DNA from: Halobacteria archaeon AArc-dxtr1
Lineage (GTDB): Archaea; Halobacteriota; Halobacteria; Halobacteriales; Natrialbaceae
Direction: 5' to 3'
NCBI GenBank assembly: GCA_025517425.1
Contig: JAOPJY010000001.1
Span: 541,377 to 605,376, forward strand
Length of the DNA stretch: 64,000 nucleotides
Position numbers and translations under genes: made by a program. Below, piece after piece: positions 17,790 through 26,850 of this stretch. The notes under the pieces are model-generated. The model was not told the origin of the DNA, made no database searches, and was given only the letters and a program-made list of their open reading frames with translations. Within the stretch, counting starts at the first letter, position 1. Each line of letters opens with the position of its first letter.

Positions 17790-19436
17790 GTGGCGTGGAA
17801 GATTGGTCATCAGCGAATGCGAAATCGCGAAAGACACCGATCTGTGAGTGAGTTACGCGGCAACTACCAGGATCGGTCGACGGGCGAGTCACGCGATCGA
17901 GATGCGACCGCCGACCAGCGCGCCGGGCCGGGCACCGACCCTGAATCACTGCTCGTCGTTTCCAACCGACAGCCGTACCGTCACAAGTACGCTGGGGCGG
18001 ACGGGACGGACCGGTCGGACAACATTACGGTCGATGAACCGACTGGCGGCCTGACTGCGGGGCTCGATCCGGTGCTCCAGCGGACCAACGGGACCTGGAT
18101 CGCGTGGGGCGACGGCGAGGCAGACCGGGAGGTCACCGACCAAAACGACTGCGTCACGGTTCCACCTGATGACGATGCGTACACGCTGCGCCGGCTCTGG
18201 CTCTCCGAGGCCGCGGTCGAGGGTTACTACTACGGTTTTAGCAACCGCGTCCTCTGGCCCCTGTGTCACGGACTGACCGATCTGGTCGAGTCCAACTCGT
18301 CGTACATGGGCTGGTACCGCCGGATCAACGAGCGCTTTGCGGATGCCGTCGTTGAGCACGCCGACGCCGATACGGCGGTCTGGATTCAGGACTACCACTT
18401 CGGGCTCGCGCCATCGCTGATCCGCGACCAGCTCCCGGAGTCGGTTCCGATTGCCCAGTTCTGGCACATCCCCTGGCCGCGTGCGGACATCTTCGAGGCG
18501 TGTCCCGGCGGCGACCACCTCCTGGCCGGGTTACTCGGCAACGATCTGCTCACGTTTCACGTCGATCGGTACGTCTCGCGGTTCATGGATTGCGTCGAGC
18601 GGTTCCTTCCCGACGCAGCCGTCGATCGGACCCAGGGGACAGTAACCTACGAGGGGACGACGACGCAACTCTGTGCGGCGGCGATGGGCGTCGACGCCGA
18701 GGCCTACGAGCGCCGTGCGCAATCGATCGATGAGTCTGATATTGCGGCGCTGCGTGAGACGCACGACATTCCCGCCGATGGCGTCGTCGCCCTCGGCGTC
18801 GATCGACTCGACTACACGAAGGGCATCCCCCATCGGCTCGCGGCAGTCGAACGATTCTTGGACCGAAACCCGCGCTGGCACGGAGAGTTTACCTTCGTCC
18901 AGAAGGCGACCCCCTCCAGAACAGAGATTCCGGCATACCAACGGCTCGGAGAGCGTGTCAGAGATCAGGTCGAACGGATCAATCGCCGCTTTGGGACCGA
19001 CAGCTGGCAACCGATCGTCTACACCGAGGCCTATCTCTCCGAATCGGAGCTCGCCGCGCTGTATCGGGAGGCAGACCTGATGCTCGTCAGCTCGCTCGCT
19101 GATGGGATGAATCTCGTTGCCCAGGAGTATCTCGCCGCGAGCGTCGACGAGACCGGCGCGCTGTTGTTGAGCGACCGCACGGGCGCCCACGATCGCCTCG
19201 GCTCGCACGCTCACTCGATCGATCCTACCTCGATCGAGGACATCACCACCACAATCGCCGACGCGCTCGCAGAGCCCATCGCCGACCGGCGACGACGGAT
19301 GCAGACGTTACGCGAGCGCGTCCTCGAAGGTGATCTCGAGTGGTGGATGCAGACGCAGTTCGACCGAATTCACCAGCTTCAAAGCGGGGAAGAGCAGATC
19401 GATGAACGACACGAGGAGCAATCGTTCCCGGTGTAA
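17790..19436 (+). CDS. otsA: Trehalose-6-phosphate synthase (GT20)
   Basis: A glycosyltransferase family 20 enzyme making trehalose-6-P from NDP-glucose and glucose-6-P. Recognisable parts are LLVVSNRQPY, a GGLTAGLDP loop, VWIQDYHFGLAPSLIRDQLP, FWHIPWPRADIFEACP, GVDRLDYTKGIPHRL and DGMNLVAQEYLAA near the C-terminus. The conserved region begins about 50 residues in. The GTG at 17790 lies about 32 nt after a TATA-like agtaaatac (17754-17762). ATG 17817 and GTG 17844 are alternatives. otsB follows after 3 nt, so trehalose is made by the two-step OtsAB route, probably as an osmolyte or stress protectant. Confidence 0.9.
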   Translation: MAWKIGHQRMRNRERHRSVSELRGNYQDRSTGESRDRDATADQRAGPGTDPESLLVVSNRQPYRHKYAGADGTDRSDNITVDEPTGGLTAGLDPVLQRTNGTWIAWGDGEADREVTDQNDCVTVPPDDDAYTLRRLWLSEAAVEGYYYGFSNRVLWPLCHGLTDLVESNSSYMGWYRRINERFADAVVEHADADTAVWIQDYHFGLAPSLIRDQLPESVPIAQFWHIPWPRADIFEACPGGDHLLAGLLGNDLLTFHVDRYVSRFMDCVERFLPDAAVDRTQGTVTYEGTTTQLCAAAMGVDAEAYERRAQSIDESDIAALRETHDIPADGVVALGVDRLDYTKGIPHRLAAVERFLDRNPRWHGEFTFVQKATPSRTEIPAYQRLGERVRDQVERINRRFGTDSWQPIVYTEAYLSESELAALYREADLMLVSSLADGMNLVAQEYLAASVDETGALLLSDRTGAHDRLGSHAHSIDPTSIEDITTTIADALAEPIADRRRRMQTLRERVLEGDLEWWMQTQFDRIHQLQSGEEQIDERHEEQSFPV

Positions 19437-19439
19437 TCG

Positions 19440-20294
19440 ATGGTCCAGTTCGCTTCACTCACCCAGTCCGATCGACGGGAACAGGCTGCCGAACACGAAC
19501 CGACGCGGCCACTGGCGTCCCACCGAGACCGGCTCGCACAGGCGATCTCGGCCGCCGAATCGGTCGTGCTCTGTCTCGATTTCGACGGGACGCTCGCACC
19601 GATCGTCGAGGAGCCGGACGCGGCCGAGCCAATAGACGGTGCGGTCGACGCAGTTCAGACGCTCGAGGCGTTGCCGGACGTGACCACCGCGATCGTCAGC
19701 GGACGCGCTCTCGATGACGTTCGAGATCGGATCGACGGTCCGTCGATTTACGCCGGGAATCACGGCCTCGAGATCGAGCGTGATGGCCGGGTTGCAATCC
19801 ATCCAGTTGCCGCCGATCGTGCCGAAACCGTCGACGAGGTCTGTGCCAGGCTCGACGATCAGTTCGACTCGGTATCCGGCTGCCGGATCGAGAACAAGCG
19901 CCTGACCGGAACTGTCCATTTCCGCTCGGTGCCGGAGACAGACCGGGAGACGATCGTCGAACGCACTACGCGAACGGTCGAGCGCGTCGGCGGTGACGAA
20001 CTCTCGTGGTCTCGTGGACGACGGATCATCGAGTTCACGCCGGACGTCTCGTGGGGGAAAGGCGGTGCCGTCGAAGTGATCGCGTCCGGGGTGGTCGGCG
20101 AGTGGCCGCCGGACGACGCCGCCGTCCTCTACGTCGGCGACGATACCACCGACGAATCGGCCTTCGACACCGTCGAACCGCACGGAATCGGTGTTCGCGT
20201 CGGCTCGACGACCGCTTCGAACGCCTCCTGTCACGTCGAATCGCCGACGGCGGTCGTCTCGCTCCTCGAGTGGCTCGCGCAAGCGAGATCGTAG
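19440..20294 (+). CDS. otsB: Trehalose-6-phosphate phosphatase
   Basis: A 284-residue HAD-superfamily phosphatase. Motif I is LCLDFDGTLAPIVEEPD (nucleophile Asp near residue 50), followed by VSGRALDDVRDR (motif II Ser) and a C-terminal metal motif VLYVGDDTTDESAFD. The substrate-specific cap holds GNHGLEIERDG, typical of trehalose phosphatases. It dephosphorylates the product of OtsA, encoded 3 nt upstream, giving free trehalose. The first 30 or so residues are a variable extension. Confidence 0.92.
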   Translation: MVQFASLTQSDRREQAAEHEPTRPLASHRDRLAQAISAAESVVLCLDFDGTLAPIVEEPDAAEPIDGAVDAVQTLEALPDVTTAIVSGRALDDVRDRIDGPSIYAGNHGLEIERDGRVAIHPVAADRAETVDEVCARLDDQFDSVSGCRIENKRLTGTVHFRSVPETDRETIVERTTRTVERVGGDELSWSRGRRIIEFTPDVSWGKGGAVEVIASGVVGEWPPDDAAVLYVGDDTTDESAFDTVEPHGIGVRVGSTTASNASCHVESPTAVVSLLEWLAQARS

Positions 20295-20389
20295 TGACGG
20301 CTGCCGAATAACCAGTGGAAATCGCGTGGAATAAGGCGAAAGTGTTAATTACCACTGGATATGATCTAGCTACATAGAGTGATCTCGAC

Positions 20390-20743
20390 GTGAAACTCCG
20401 ACAACCCACCGATTTCCTCATCCTCGAATCGCTCGAGGACAAGGGTCGAAATGTTGCGACCAACCTCTCTGCACACACCGGAAAGAGCCGGAAAAACATC
20501 AACACGCGACTCCCGGTCCTCGAAGACTACGGTCTCGTCTCGAAGATCGGCCCTGCGGAGCGATCCGGCCTCTACGAGATTACCTCACTCGGAAAGGCGG
20601 CGCTCGTCTACCAGGATCAGTACGACGAGGTCGACGACTTCGAATCACTGATCGAGGGGCCAAACGCGGGGCCAGCAGGCCAGGAGCCGACCCCCGAAGC
20701 GAGCTTCGCCCGGGGCGAGGACGAAGACGACACCGAGGAGTAG
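20390..20743 (+). CDS. PhiH1-repressor-like winged-helix regulator
   Basis: A 117-residue protein from a GTG start. Residues 1-65 form a winged helix (TDFLILESLEDKGRNVATNLSAHTGKSRKNINTRLPVLEDYGLVSKIG), followed by a wing (ERSGLYEITSLGKAALVYQDQYDEV) and an acidic tail. It resembles the halovirus phiH1 repressor family that is widespread as chromosomal paralogues in haloarchaea. A TATA-like gttaattac lies near 20344-20352, leaving a short leader. It sits 95 nt beyond otsB on the same strand, so it may or may not control the trehalose genes. Confidence 0.82.
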   Translation: MKLRQPTDFLILESLEDKGRNVATNLSAHTGKSRKNINTRLPVLEDYGLVSKIGPAERSGLYEITSLGKAALVYQDQYDEVDDFESLIEGPNAGPAGQEPTPEASFARGEDEDDTEE

Positions 20744-20811
20744 TCGCTCCGAGTCAGCGCTCGCCGTCGTAACGAGTGCGAGGATGTCCATTCGGTAGCT
20801 ACAGCCGACCG

Positions 20812-21555
20812 CTACGGAGTAACTCCACCCCGATAGAGCCGCAGGCGTGACCGAGCACACTCCGAGAACGTCATCTGAAGGCGCCGCAAACTCGCGTGTG
20901 GCGTCGTCTCCGGATAGACCGCACCACAGCGACAGCGATCCTGTTCGTACGTGTCGTCGAAGGCGTAGGTGCTGATCATCGGCGTCACGACGACCGCACC
21001 GTTGCGTTTGTAGGCCAGGCCGTGATCGTGACCCAGTCCCAGCGCGTGTCCGACCTCGTGGATGAGGACCTGCACCACCCGGTTCGGGGTCGTGTACGCG
21101 TACACCGGCTGGTCGGGGTCGACGGGATCGGCCTCGGCGATCAGTCCGGCCCCGCCAACCGACGCAATGTGGGGCATTCCGTATCCCGTCGGCGTCGTGT
21201 GCATCTGTCCGTCGGTGACGAGAAGGTTGACATCGCTTGCGACGTCGAGATCGCGTCGGCCGACCGCTCCCGACGCCAGCGCCAGTGGCCACTCGCCACT
21301 GCGCGTTACCGCTGCGCCATCTTCGGTGGTGACCGAAACCGTCCCGCCGTACTGGACGTCGAGATCCCAGTCGCCGAACTCGAGTGCGGCCACGAGATAC
21401 CGCCGAACGCGTTGGGGAACGCGGTCGTAGGACGCGGCGCGTTCTGACAGCCAGAACCGGACCTCGAGGCTGTCGACGGGCTCGCGGCTCGCATACGAGA
21501 GCGCGCCGAGTGAGGTCACAGACCCCAGCGTGCCGAGGAATAGACGCCGGTTCAC
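20812..21555 (-). CDS. Tat-exported metzincin-type zinc metalloprotease
   Basis: A 247-residue protein from a GTG start. The N-terminus (NRRLFLGTLGSVTSLGALSYA) is a twin-arginine signal. The active site VLIHEVGHALGLGHDHG fits the metzincin consensus HExxHxxGxxH, and a Met about 25 residues later (TPMISTYAF) could be the Met-turn. A CRCG motif lies near the C-terminus. It is probably an extracellular matrixin/archaemetzincin-like peptidase. The substrate is unknown. It is convergent with the phiH1-like regulator. Confidence 0.8.
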   Translation of the reverse strand: MNRRLFLGTLGSVTSLGALSYASREPVDSLEVRFWLSERAASYDRVPQRVRRYLVAALEFGDWDLDVQYGGTVSVTTEDGAAVTRSGEWPLALASGAVGRRDLDVASDVNLLVTDGQMHTTPTGYGMPHIASVGGAGLIAEADPVDPDQPVYAYTTPNRVVQVLIHEVGHALGLGHDHGLAYKRNGAVVVTPMISTYAFDDTYEQDRCRCGAVYPETTPHASLRRLQMTFSECARSRLRLYRGGVTP

Positions 21556-21609
21556 GGTGGCGACTCGGGCTGGCGGTAATATCGTTTTACCGCTTTACAT
21601 AATGTGCTA

Positions 21610-21879
21610 TTACTTGTGTGGAACGGCCCGACGAGTGTCGACAGCGCGAGCGAGTCCGCACTCGATGCGAACTTCGAACCACGGGGGAAGTACAGCGCGG
21701 TCGACCGGAGCCAGTCCGAGCAGCGACCGGTCGGCCCTTTCAACCAGCAGGCGATCTGCATCTCGATCTCGCAGGCAGAACTGCCACCTGCCGGTACGGC
21801 AGTGGCGGCGCACCTCCGATAGGGTGTAAAAGCCGCCGTCTGACCCTGCAAAGAGACGACAGGATGTCCCCGTACTCAT
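21610..21879 (-). CDS. Possible small hypothetical protein
   Basis: An 89-residue open frame from an ATG at 21879, opening with MSTGTSCRLFAGSDGGFYTLSEVRRHCR. No family is recognised. Composition is Arg-rich and less acidic than true haloarchaeal proteins, so it may be a decayed gene or chance. It sits alone between the protease gene and the Bat regulator. Confidence 0.25.
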   Translation of the reverse strand: MSTGTSCRLFAGSDGGFYTLSEVRRHCRTGRWQFCLRDRDADRLLVERADRSLLGLAPVDRAVLPPWFEVRIECGLARAVDTRRAVPHK

Positions 21880-22146
21880 TTTCTGCTCCACCCGTCGGCT
21901 GCCGTGACAGCGCAGATCGTCGTCATTCGTGTTTCGAATCAAACGCAGAGCGAACGATCGTCCTTCGGGTTCACATGCGTGACTGTTAATATACAACGAC
22001 GGTCAGTTAGTGTGAACGGTTTTCACAGTTACGTGAGATGGATCGATGGTGCACTCTCCTGTCTTGGGTGCTCTCGACCGTCTAGCAACTCTCGGCTCTC
22101 CTGTGTCTCGAAGCGCCGGCTGGAGGGCAACACCTGAGAGGGGCGG
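21880..22146. other. Intergenic region, nothing recognised
   Basis: AT-richer spacer downstream of the Bat-type gene. I see no tRNA, repeat or plausible protein. Together with the doubtful 89-codon frame the gap between the protease and the Bat regulator is about 590 nt, large for this window. Confidence 0.5.
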
Positions 22147-24132
22147 TCACTCTTTGGTCCCAGTGTTCTCGTCGAAGAACTCAGTGAGAATCTCGTAGAG
22201 GGCTTTTCGCAGGTGCTGGTGCATCGTTGGCGGCGAAATCCCCATCACCTCGGCGATCTCTTCGCCGGTGCTGTCTCGCGGCCAGTTGAAGTAGCCGCCA
22301 TAGTAGGCCAAGCGAAGGGCCGTCAGCTGCCGATCCGTGACGCGATCTAGAATCCGGTTTCTCCGCTCGGCGGCCGTCTGGACCGGTCTGTCGACGTCCC
22401 GGCGGGCGACGAGTTCGCTTCGCTCGTACACCTGGCTGAACTGATCGAGAATCTCTCGAATGTCGGTGTCCTGTGCGACCTCGACCAGACAGCGTCCGAC
22501 GCCGTCTTCGATCGTGACGTCCCGGATCGTCACCCCCAGGTTCATCAGCGTTCGAACGCCCGACTCGACCAGTTGCATCTCGATTGTACAGTGGTCGTCG
22601 GCGTCGTGAATCAATCGACACGACTGGACGGAGTCGTGGGCCTCAGCTTCCGCCAGTGCCGTTTCGCCGTCGAGCCCGTCGATCGTCACGTACTGGTAGG
22701 CTGTTCCCTCGTCGTCTTTTCCGACCCACTCGAGTGAACACGTACACTCGTATTCGGTCGTAATATCGAACGAAAAGGAATCGCCCCCGTCAATTCTCAG
22801 CTCCAGTTCGACGACAGAATCGGCAAAGAGGAGCCGTCGGCTCCGAACGGCGGCGATCGCGAATCCGATCGTTTCACCGAGTATCTGAAAGCTGTCACTT
22901 TCGGTAGGTCCGAAGGCGGCCTCTCGGTCGGTGTAGACCGTCAACACGCCGTAGACGATCTCCTCGTGGCAAAGCGGAATCGCGATCGCAGACTGAATCT
23001 CGTGTTCCCGTCCGATTGCGCTCTCTTGGAGGGCCCGAATCGAGGACGACGCTTCCGAGATCGTCTCACTCTCGCTGGTCTCGAGTACCGTCTCGTAGTC
23101 GAACCCACGGTCGACAAGTTCCGCGAGCTCTTCGTCGTCTCCACCCGCGCCGACCCGGTAGGTGATGCCACCTTCGCCGTTGATCTCCGAGACGATGGCA
23201 CTGCAGTATAGCTCCGACTCGACGAGGCCGTCACAGACGTTTTGCTCGATGGCCGCTTGTGTTGGTGCAGCTACCAGCGTTCCGATGACCTGCCTGACGA
23301 CCGCATGAATCTCGCCCAACACCTGTAGCTCGTCCCGTCTGCTTTGGAGCCTGCGCTCGCGCTCGACGCGCTCTGTAACGTCGCGTGCCAACCAGACGAC
23401 CGCGCGCTGGCCGTCGATTTTTCCGTCGAGAGCGAGCACTCGCCCCTCGGACTGTCGAGGGCTGGACGCCATCTCGAGTTCGTACTCGATCGATTGCACC
23501 GTCCCTTCCTCGATGGCGCGTTCGATACAGCGCTGGAAGCGGTCTGCCCTGTCGGCCGAAAACACGTCGTGTATTGTCCGCCCAACGAGGTTGTCGTACG
23601 GCTCGACTGACTCTGGCCGAATCTGTGTGTCGAGGTAGGTGCCGTCCTCGGCGATCAGAAACGCCTTGTCGGGAAGTCGTGTTTCGAAGAGTTGCCGGTA
23701 GCCAGTCTCGTCGTCGACCGATTCCGGATCGGCGTTGCCTGTCTCCTCGGGCGACTGTGACGATTTTGAGTCGAGTACCGTCGCGGTGCGGTTGGCGGCG
23801 GTAGTCGGTGACTCCGGGGGGACATAGTCCGTGACACCGATCCGGAGGGCGACGGTTGCGAGGCGCTCGCCGCCCTCGGACGGCGTGAGGACCGTCGCTG
23901 CCTCTGGGTGGGCTGACGCCACTTGCTGGATGGCGGTTCGGACGAGCGGTGGCTCATCGAGTTCGAGGACGACTCCGTCCGGTTCGTAACACTCGACTGT
24001 CGCTTCGAGCTTCGGCGGCTCAACGGTCGCCTTGAGGGTAATTCCCTCGGCGTCTTCGAACTGCCGGGGAAGGGAGCTTCGTTGCTGTCGCGTCACCAGC
24101 ACGACGGCGTACTGTTGGGGATCGTCGGACAT
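22147..24132 (-). CDS. PAS/GAF-containing Bat-family regulator
   Basis: 661 residues from the ATG at 24132 (MSDDPQQYAVVLV). A GTG at 24168 is also in frame. Residues about 1-110 resemble a degenerate receiver. A PAS unit lies near 140-265 (DKAFLIAEDGTYLDTQIRPESVEPYDNLVGRTIHDVFSADRADRFQ), a GAF domain near 290-440 (AIPLCHEEIVYGVLTVYTDREAAFG), then the Bat ligand region, and a C-terminal HTH_10 near 600-650 (LTALRLAYYGGYFNWPRDSTGEEIAEVMGISPPTMHQHLRKA). No kinase motifs are seen. It resembles the 1051-residue protein at 12005 in plan but is shorter. Confidence 0.84.
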   Translation of the reverse strand: MSDDPQQYAVVLVTRQQRSSLPRQFEDAEGITLKATVEPPKLEATVECYEPDGVVLELDEPPLVRTAIQQVASAHPEAATVLTPSEGGERLATVALRIGVTDYVPPESPTTAANRTATVLDSKSSQSPEETGNADPESVDDETGYRQLFETRLPDKAFLIAEDGTYLDTQIRPESVEPYDNLVGRTIHDVFSADRADRFQRCIERAIEEGTVQSIEYELEMASSPRQSEGRVLALDGKIDGQRAVVWLARDVTERVERERRLQSRRDELQVLGEIHAVVRQVIGTLVAAPTQAAIEQNVCDGLVESELYCSAIVSEINGEGGITYRVGAGGDDEELAELVDRGFDYETVLETSESETISEASSSIRALQESAIGREHEIQSAIAIPLCHEEIVYGVLTVYTDREAAFGPTESDSFQILGETIGFAIAAVRSRRLLFADSVVELELRIDGGDSFSFDITTEYECTCSLEWVGKDDEGTAYQYVTIDGLDGETALAEAEAHDSVQSCRLIHDADDHCTIEMQLVESGVRTLMNLGVTIRDVTIEDGVGRCLVEVAQDTDIREILDQFSQVYERSELVARRDVDRPVQTAAERRNRILDRVTDRQLTALRLAYYGGYFNWPRDSTGEEIAEVMGISPPTMHQHLRKALYEILTEFFDENTGTKE

Positions 24133-24292
24133 ATCAAGGATGGACTCCGTCGCTTCGGCTCCGATCACCGTACCGAACGCGAGCTATCTAGTGGCTCCTA
24201 CGAGACACCGAGGCAAAAAGATAGGGTCTTCCTGTCCCCGAGACCGGCTCTGTCCGCTACTTTCCACCCCAATCCAGCTGTCGATAGACGAG

Positions 24293-24544
24293 TCAGAGTT
24301 CGTCCATCGCCTCTAGCTCCTCTATAATGTCGTCGACGAACGCCTCGGGGCTCTCGTAGGGAAAGTCACCGCCCGAGAGCTTCGTGTTCAGTTCCATCGC
24401 AGTCATCGAGAAGTCACCCGACTCGAATCGGGTTCCAGGTCCGTTCGGCAGTGCTGGAACGAGATCCATCGGACTCGAGATTGGATAGTCGGCCCCTTCG
24501 AACGCGTCGATCATCTGTTCGCGGAGTTCGGCTTCGTCTACCAT
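24293..24544 (-). CDS. MTH865-family small protein
   Basis: An 83-residue protein matching the MTH865-like family, a conserved EF-hand-like helical fold of unknown function. It opens MVDEAELREQMIDAFEGADYP and has a PMDLVPALPNGPGTRFESGDFSMTA core and a helical acidic tail. The ATG at 24544 is about 30 nt from a TATA-like tttattattta, giving a leaderless start. The Bat-type gene lies downstream on the same strand. Confidence 0.82.
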   Translation of the reverse strand: MVDEAELREQMIDAFEGADYPISSPMDLVPALPNGPGTRFESGDFSMTAMELNTKLSGGDFPYESPEAFVDDIIEELEAMDEL

Positions 24545-24701
24545 TGCGCTCCTCCATTGCGGGTGGTAAATAATAAATTTGCAGGTAGTTGCGTGTTTTC
24601 GATCCAGATCTGGATTGGGCGAGAGAGCAATCGCGTGACCACGCCGTGGCGTTCGTCCGAGACCAAACACGTCATTACGCTCGACTGCGTACTATCTCTC
24701 C

Positions 24702-25067
24702 ATGGCGCCCGAGGCACCGTCGACGAACCGGAGCCCCGACGTGGAGCCGGTCGTTGCCGTCCTCGACGACGGCGCTTGCCGAACGATCATCGCCGCACTC
24801 GAGCGACCGATGACCGTCTCGGAGATCGCCGAGGCAGCCGAGTTGCCACTTTCGACCACGTACAAGAAGCTCGACACGCTAGCCGAGGCGGAGCTCGTCC
24901 GCGAGATAGACCGCTACGACGCCGGGCGCCACCGAACCGCGAGATACGTCACAGATTTCGACGAGATCGCGATCGATCTCGCGAGCGATCGGACGTTTCG
25001 CGTCCGGATCACGCGATCGGTCGAGCAGGTTGCAGACGTCTGGTCCGAACTGAGCGTGCGATCATAA
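24702..25067 (+). CDS. ArsR-like winged-helix transcriptional regulator
   Basis: A 121-residue protein. Residues about 15-85 form a winged helix: VVAVLDDGACRTIIAALERPMTVSEIAEAAELPLSTTYKKLDTLAEAELV, then the wing REIDRYDAGRHRTARYV. The short C-terminal strand region resembles haloarchaeal HTH proteins of the ArsR/DUF7342-like kind. No Cys metal site is seen, so it is probably not a metal sensor. It is divergent from the MTH865 gene. Confidence 0.8.
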   Translation: MAPEAPSTNRSPDVEPVVAVLDDGACRTIIAALERPMTVSEIAEAAELPLSTTYKKLDTLAEAELVREIDRYDAGRHRTARYVTDFDEIAIDLASDRTFRVRITRSVEQVADVWSELSVRS

Positions 25068-25334
25068 CCTCGCGTGGGACGCTCTCGATTGGGCGCTCGA
25101 CCGGCCCACGTGACGGTGTTGCTGCTTCGCTGTGACGAACTGTTCTCTAACCTTCGTGACCTTCGGATCCGCGTACATCGAGCAGTACGCGTTGGTGCTG
25201 TGACCGTCCTCGCGTTGCTTCTCGAAGTGATCCTGGTGGTTATAGTACCACTTCCGAGCCAGCCGTCACACCCGGCGAGATCGACAGCTCTGGGACATAG
25301 GTATTTGGCCCCAGTCGGAGAGATAGGGTACACG

Positions 25335-25787
25335 ATGTACGATCGACTACTGCTGCCGACGGACATGAGCCCCGGCGTTGATCAGGCAATTGAGCACGCA
25401 ATTGATGCCGCCCAACGGTACGATGCGGAGTTGCACGTCCTCTACGTCGTCGATTCTGAGGCGTACAGTTCGTATCCCGGGGACGAATACGTCCACGAAT
25501 TCGAAGGCTTGGAGAAGGCTCTCGAACAGGCCGGACAGGATGCCGTCGAAGAAACCACTGATCGAGCCGAAAATGAAGGTGTCGAGACAGAATCGGTCAT
25601 CCGTCATGGCGTTCCACACGCGGAAATCCTCTACTACATGGACGAAGCGGATATCGATCTGACCGTTATCGGCTCGAAGAACCGATCCGGCGAGTACCGT
25701 CGTCTACTTGGAAGCGTTGCCGAACGCGTCGCCAATATGGCCGAACGACCCGTGTCGATCGTGAAAACACCCGTCGAGGACGAGTAA
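25335..25787 (+). CDS. Universal stress protein (UspA family)
   Basis: A 150-residue single-domain USP. It has MYDRLLLPTDMSPGVDQAIEHA at the start, ELHVLYVVD, and the nucleotide-binding GSKNRSGEYRRLLGSVAERVANMAERPVSIVK, close to the Gx2Gx9G(S/T) consensus of ATP-binding members. An adaptive or stress role is inferred from the family. The ATG at 25335 follows a TATA-like ggtattt near 25298-25305. About 265 nt upstream are non-coding. Confidence 0.9.
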   Translation: MYDRLLLPTDMSPGVDQAIEHAIDAAQRYDAELHVLYVVDSEAYSSYPGDEYVHEFEGLEKALEQAGQDAVEETTDRAENEGVETESVIRHGVPHAEILYYMDEADIDLTVIGSKNRSGEYRRLLGSVAERVANMAERPVSIVKTPVEDE

Positions 25788-25855
25788 CCAGCAGGCGCGT
25801 ACGTCCTCGAACGACTGCTTACAAATTTAAGGATATCCCGAGAGAAGTTGTCACT

Positions 25856-26104
25856 ATGGCTGGAAAGGTCGATACACGTGCGCTCGCACTCACAACCGGC
25901 ATTATATGGGGAACACTAGTCGCCTTTCTCGAACTACTGGCTGGCACGGAGTATGGAGAGCGATGGCGCGTGTTGTTAGAAGACATCTACCCGGGGTACA
26001 GTCGAGAACCCGGAGACCTCATCTGGGGTACAGTACTGGGGTTCATCGATGCGTTCGTCTTGGGATACATATTCGGGCGGGTGTACAACCGGCTAGCTGA
26101 TTGA
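25856..26104 (+). CDS. Holin-like small membrane protein
   Basis: 82 residues with two membrane helices (LALTTGIIWGTLVAFLELLAG and LIWGTVLGFIDAFVLGYIFGRVYNRLAD) separated by a short loop with EDIYPGYSREPGD. This matches the small archaeal proteins labelled bacteriophage holin-like, which are chromosomal and conserved. No phage genes lie nearby, so a lysis role is unlikely. A TATA-like aaatttaagg is about 28 nt before the ATG. Confidence 0.75.
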   Translation: MAGKVDTRALALTTGIIWGTLVAFLELLAGTEYGERWRVLLEDIYPGYSREPGDLIWGTVLGFIDAFVLGYIFGRVYNRLAD

Positions 26105-26309
26105 AGCGATCTGTACGTTGGTGGGTACTGGTGTAGATATGCCTCTGGTGATTTTCGGAACTGTGCCCGTGAACGGAATTTGCAGGTTCTCTCGCTTTTC
26201 GGAACAGATTCGGCGGTTTAGTGGGGCAAAACAGTCCGAGAAGAGTAGTTGTCCTAGTTCCTTCAAACCGCTCGTCAGGTACATACGGCCCGCGGTGCTA
26301 TTGAGCAGT

Positions 26310-26846
26310 ATGACTGAGACAGCGACGTTCGGCGGCGGCTGCTTCTGGTGTGTTGAGGCCGCTTTCAAAGAACTCGGCGGTGTCGAGTCCGTTACCTCCG
26401 GCTACGCCGGCGGTGAGACCGAAGACCCGTCCTACCGCGAGGTCTGTACCGGAAACACAGGACACGCTGAAGTGGTACGGGTGGAGTTCGACCCAGAGCT
26501 CATCAAGTACGACGAACTGCTGGACGTGTTCTTCACCGTTCACGACCCGACACAACTCAACCGCCAGGGCCCGGACGTGGGCACCCAGTACCGTTCCATC
26601 ATTCTCTACGAGGACGATGACCAGCGAGAGTTGACCGAGGCGTATATAGAGGCGGTTGATGAAGAAGGAGGCTACGACGACGAGATCGTGACCGAGGTGG
26701 AGCCATTAAACGAGTTCTGGGGTGCGGAGGAAAAGCATCAAAACTATTTCAAAAAGAACCCCTCTGACGCGTACTGTCGGATGCACGCGCAGCCGAAGGT
26801 CGAGAAGGTGCGGAAGAAGTTCGCGGAGAAGGCGAAGCAGGCGTGA
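26310..26846 (+). CDS. msrA: Peptide-methionine (S)-S-oxide reductase
   Basis: A 178-residue MsrA. The catalytic motif GGGCFWCVEAAF lies near residues 8-19. ITSGYAGG-type and YREVCTGNTGHAEVVRVEFDP segments follow, then HDPTQLNRQGPDVGTQYRS and the C-terminal HQNYFKKNP. It reduces methionine S-sulfoxide in oxidised proteins. The ATG at 26310 is chosen because the preceding 60 codons are not halophilic and a TATA-like gtacatac lies about 28 nt upstream. No msrB is adjacent. Confidence 0.95.
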   Translation: MTETATFGGGCFWCVEAAFKELGGVESVTSGYAGGETEDPSYREVCTGNTGHAEVVRVEFDPELIKYDELLDVFFTVHDPTQLNRQGPDVGTQYRSIILYEDDDQRELTEAYIEAVDEEGGYDDEIVTEVEPLNEFWGAEEKHQNYFKKNPSDAYCRMHAQPKVEKVRKKFAEKAKQA

Positions 26847-26850
26847 CGGG

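Noticed and set aside
25074..25334. Open frame extending the universal stress protein at 25335 upstream
   Set aside because: The upstream codons are Arg/Leu-rich and not halophilic, the family starts at MYDRLLLPTD, and a TATA-like element lies between.
25856..26104. Prophage signal from the holin-like protein
   Set aside because: No capsid, terminase, integrase or lysis gene is nearby, and the family is chromosomal and widespread.
26118..26309. N-terminal extension of MsrA
   Set aside because: MsrA begins just before GGGCFWC; the upstream stretch has basic, non-family sequence and a promoter-like element sits 28 nt before 26310.
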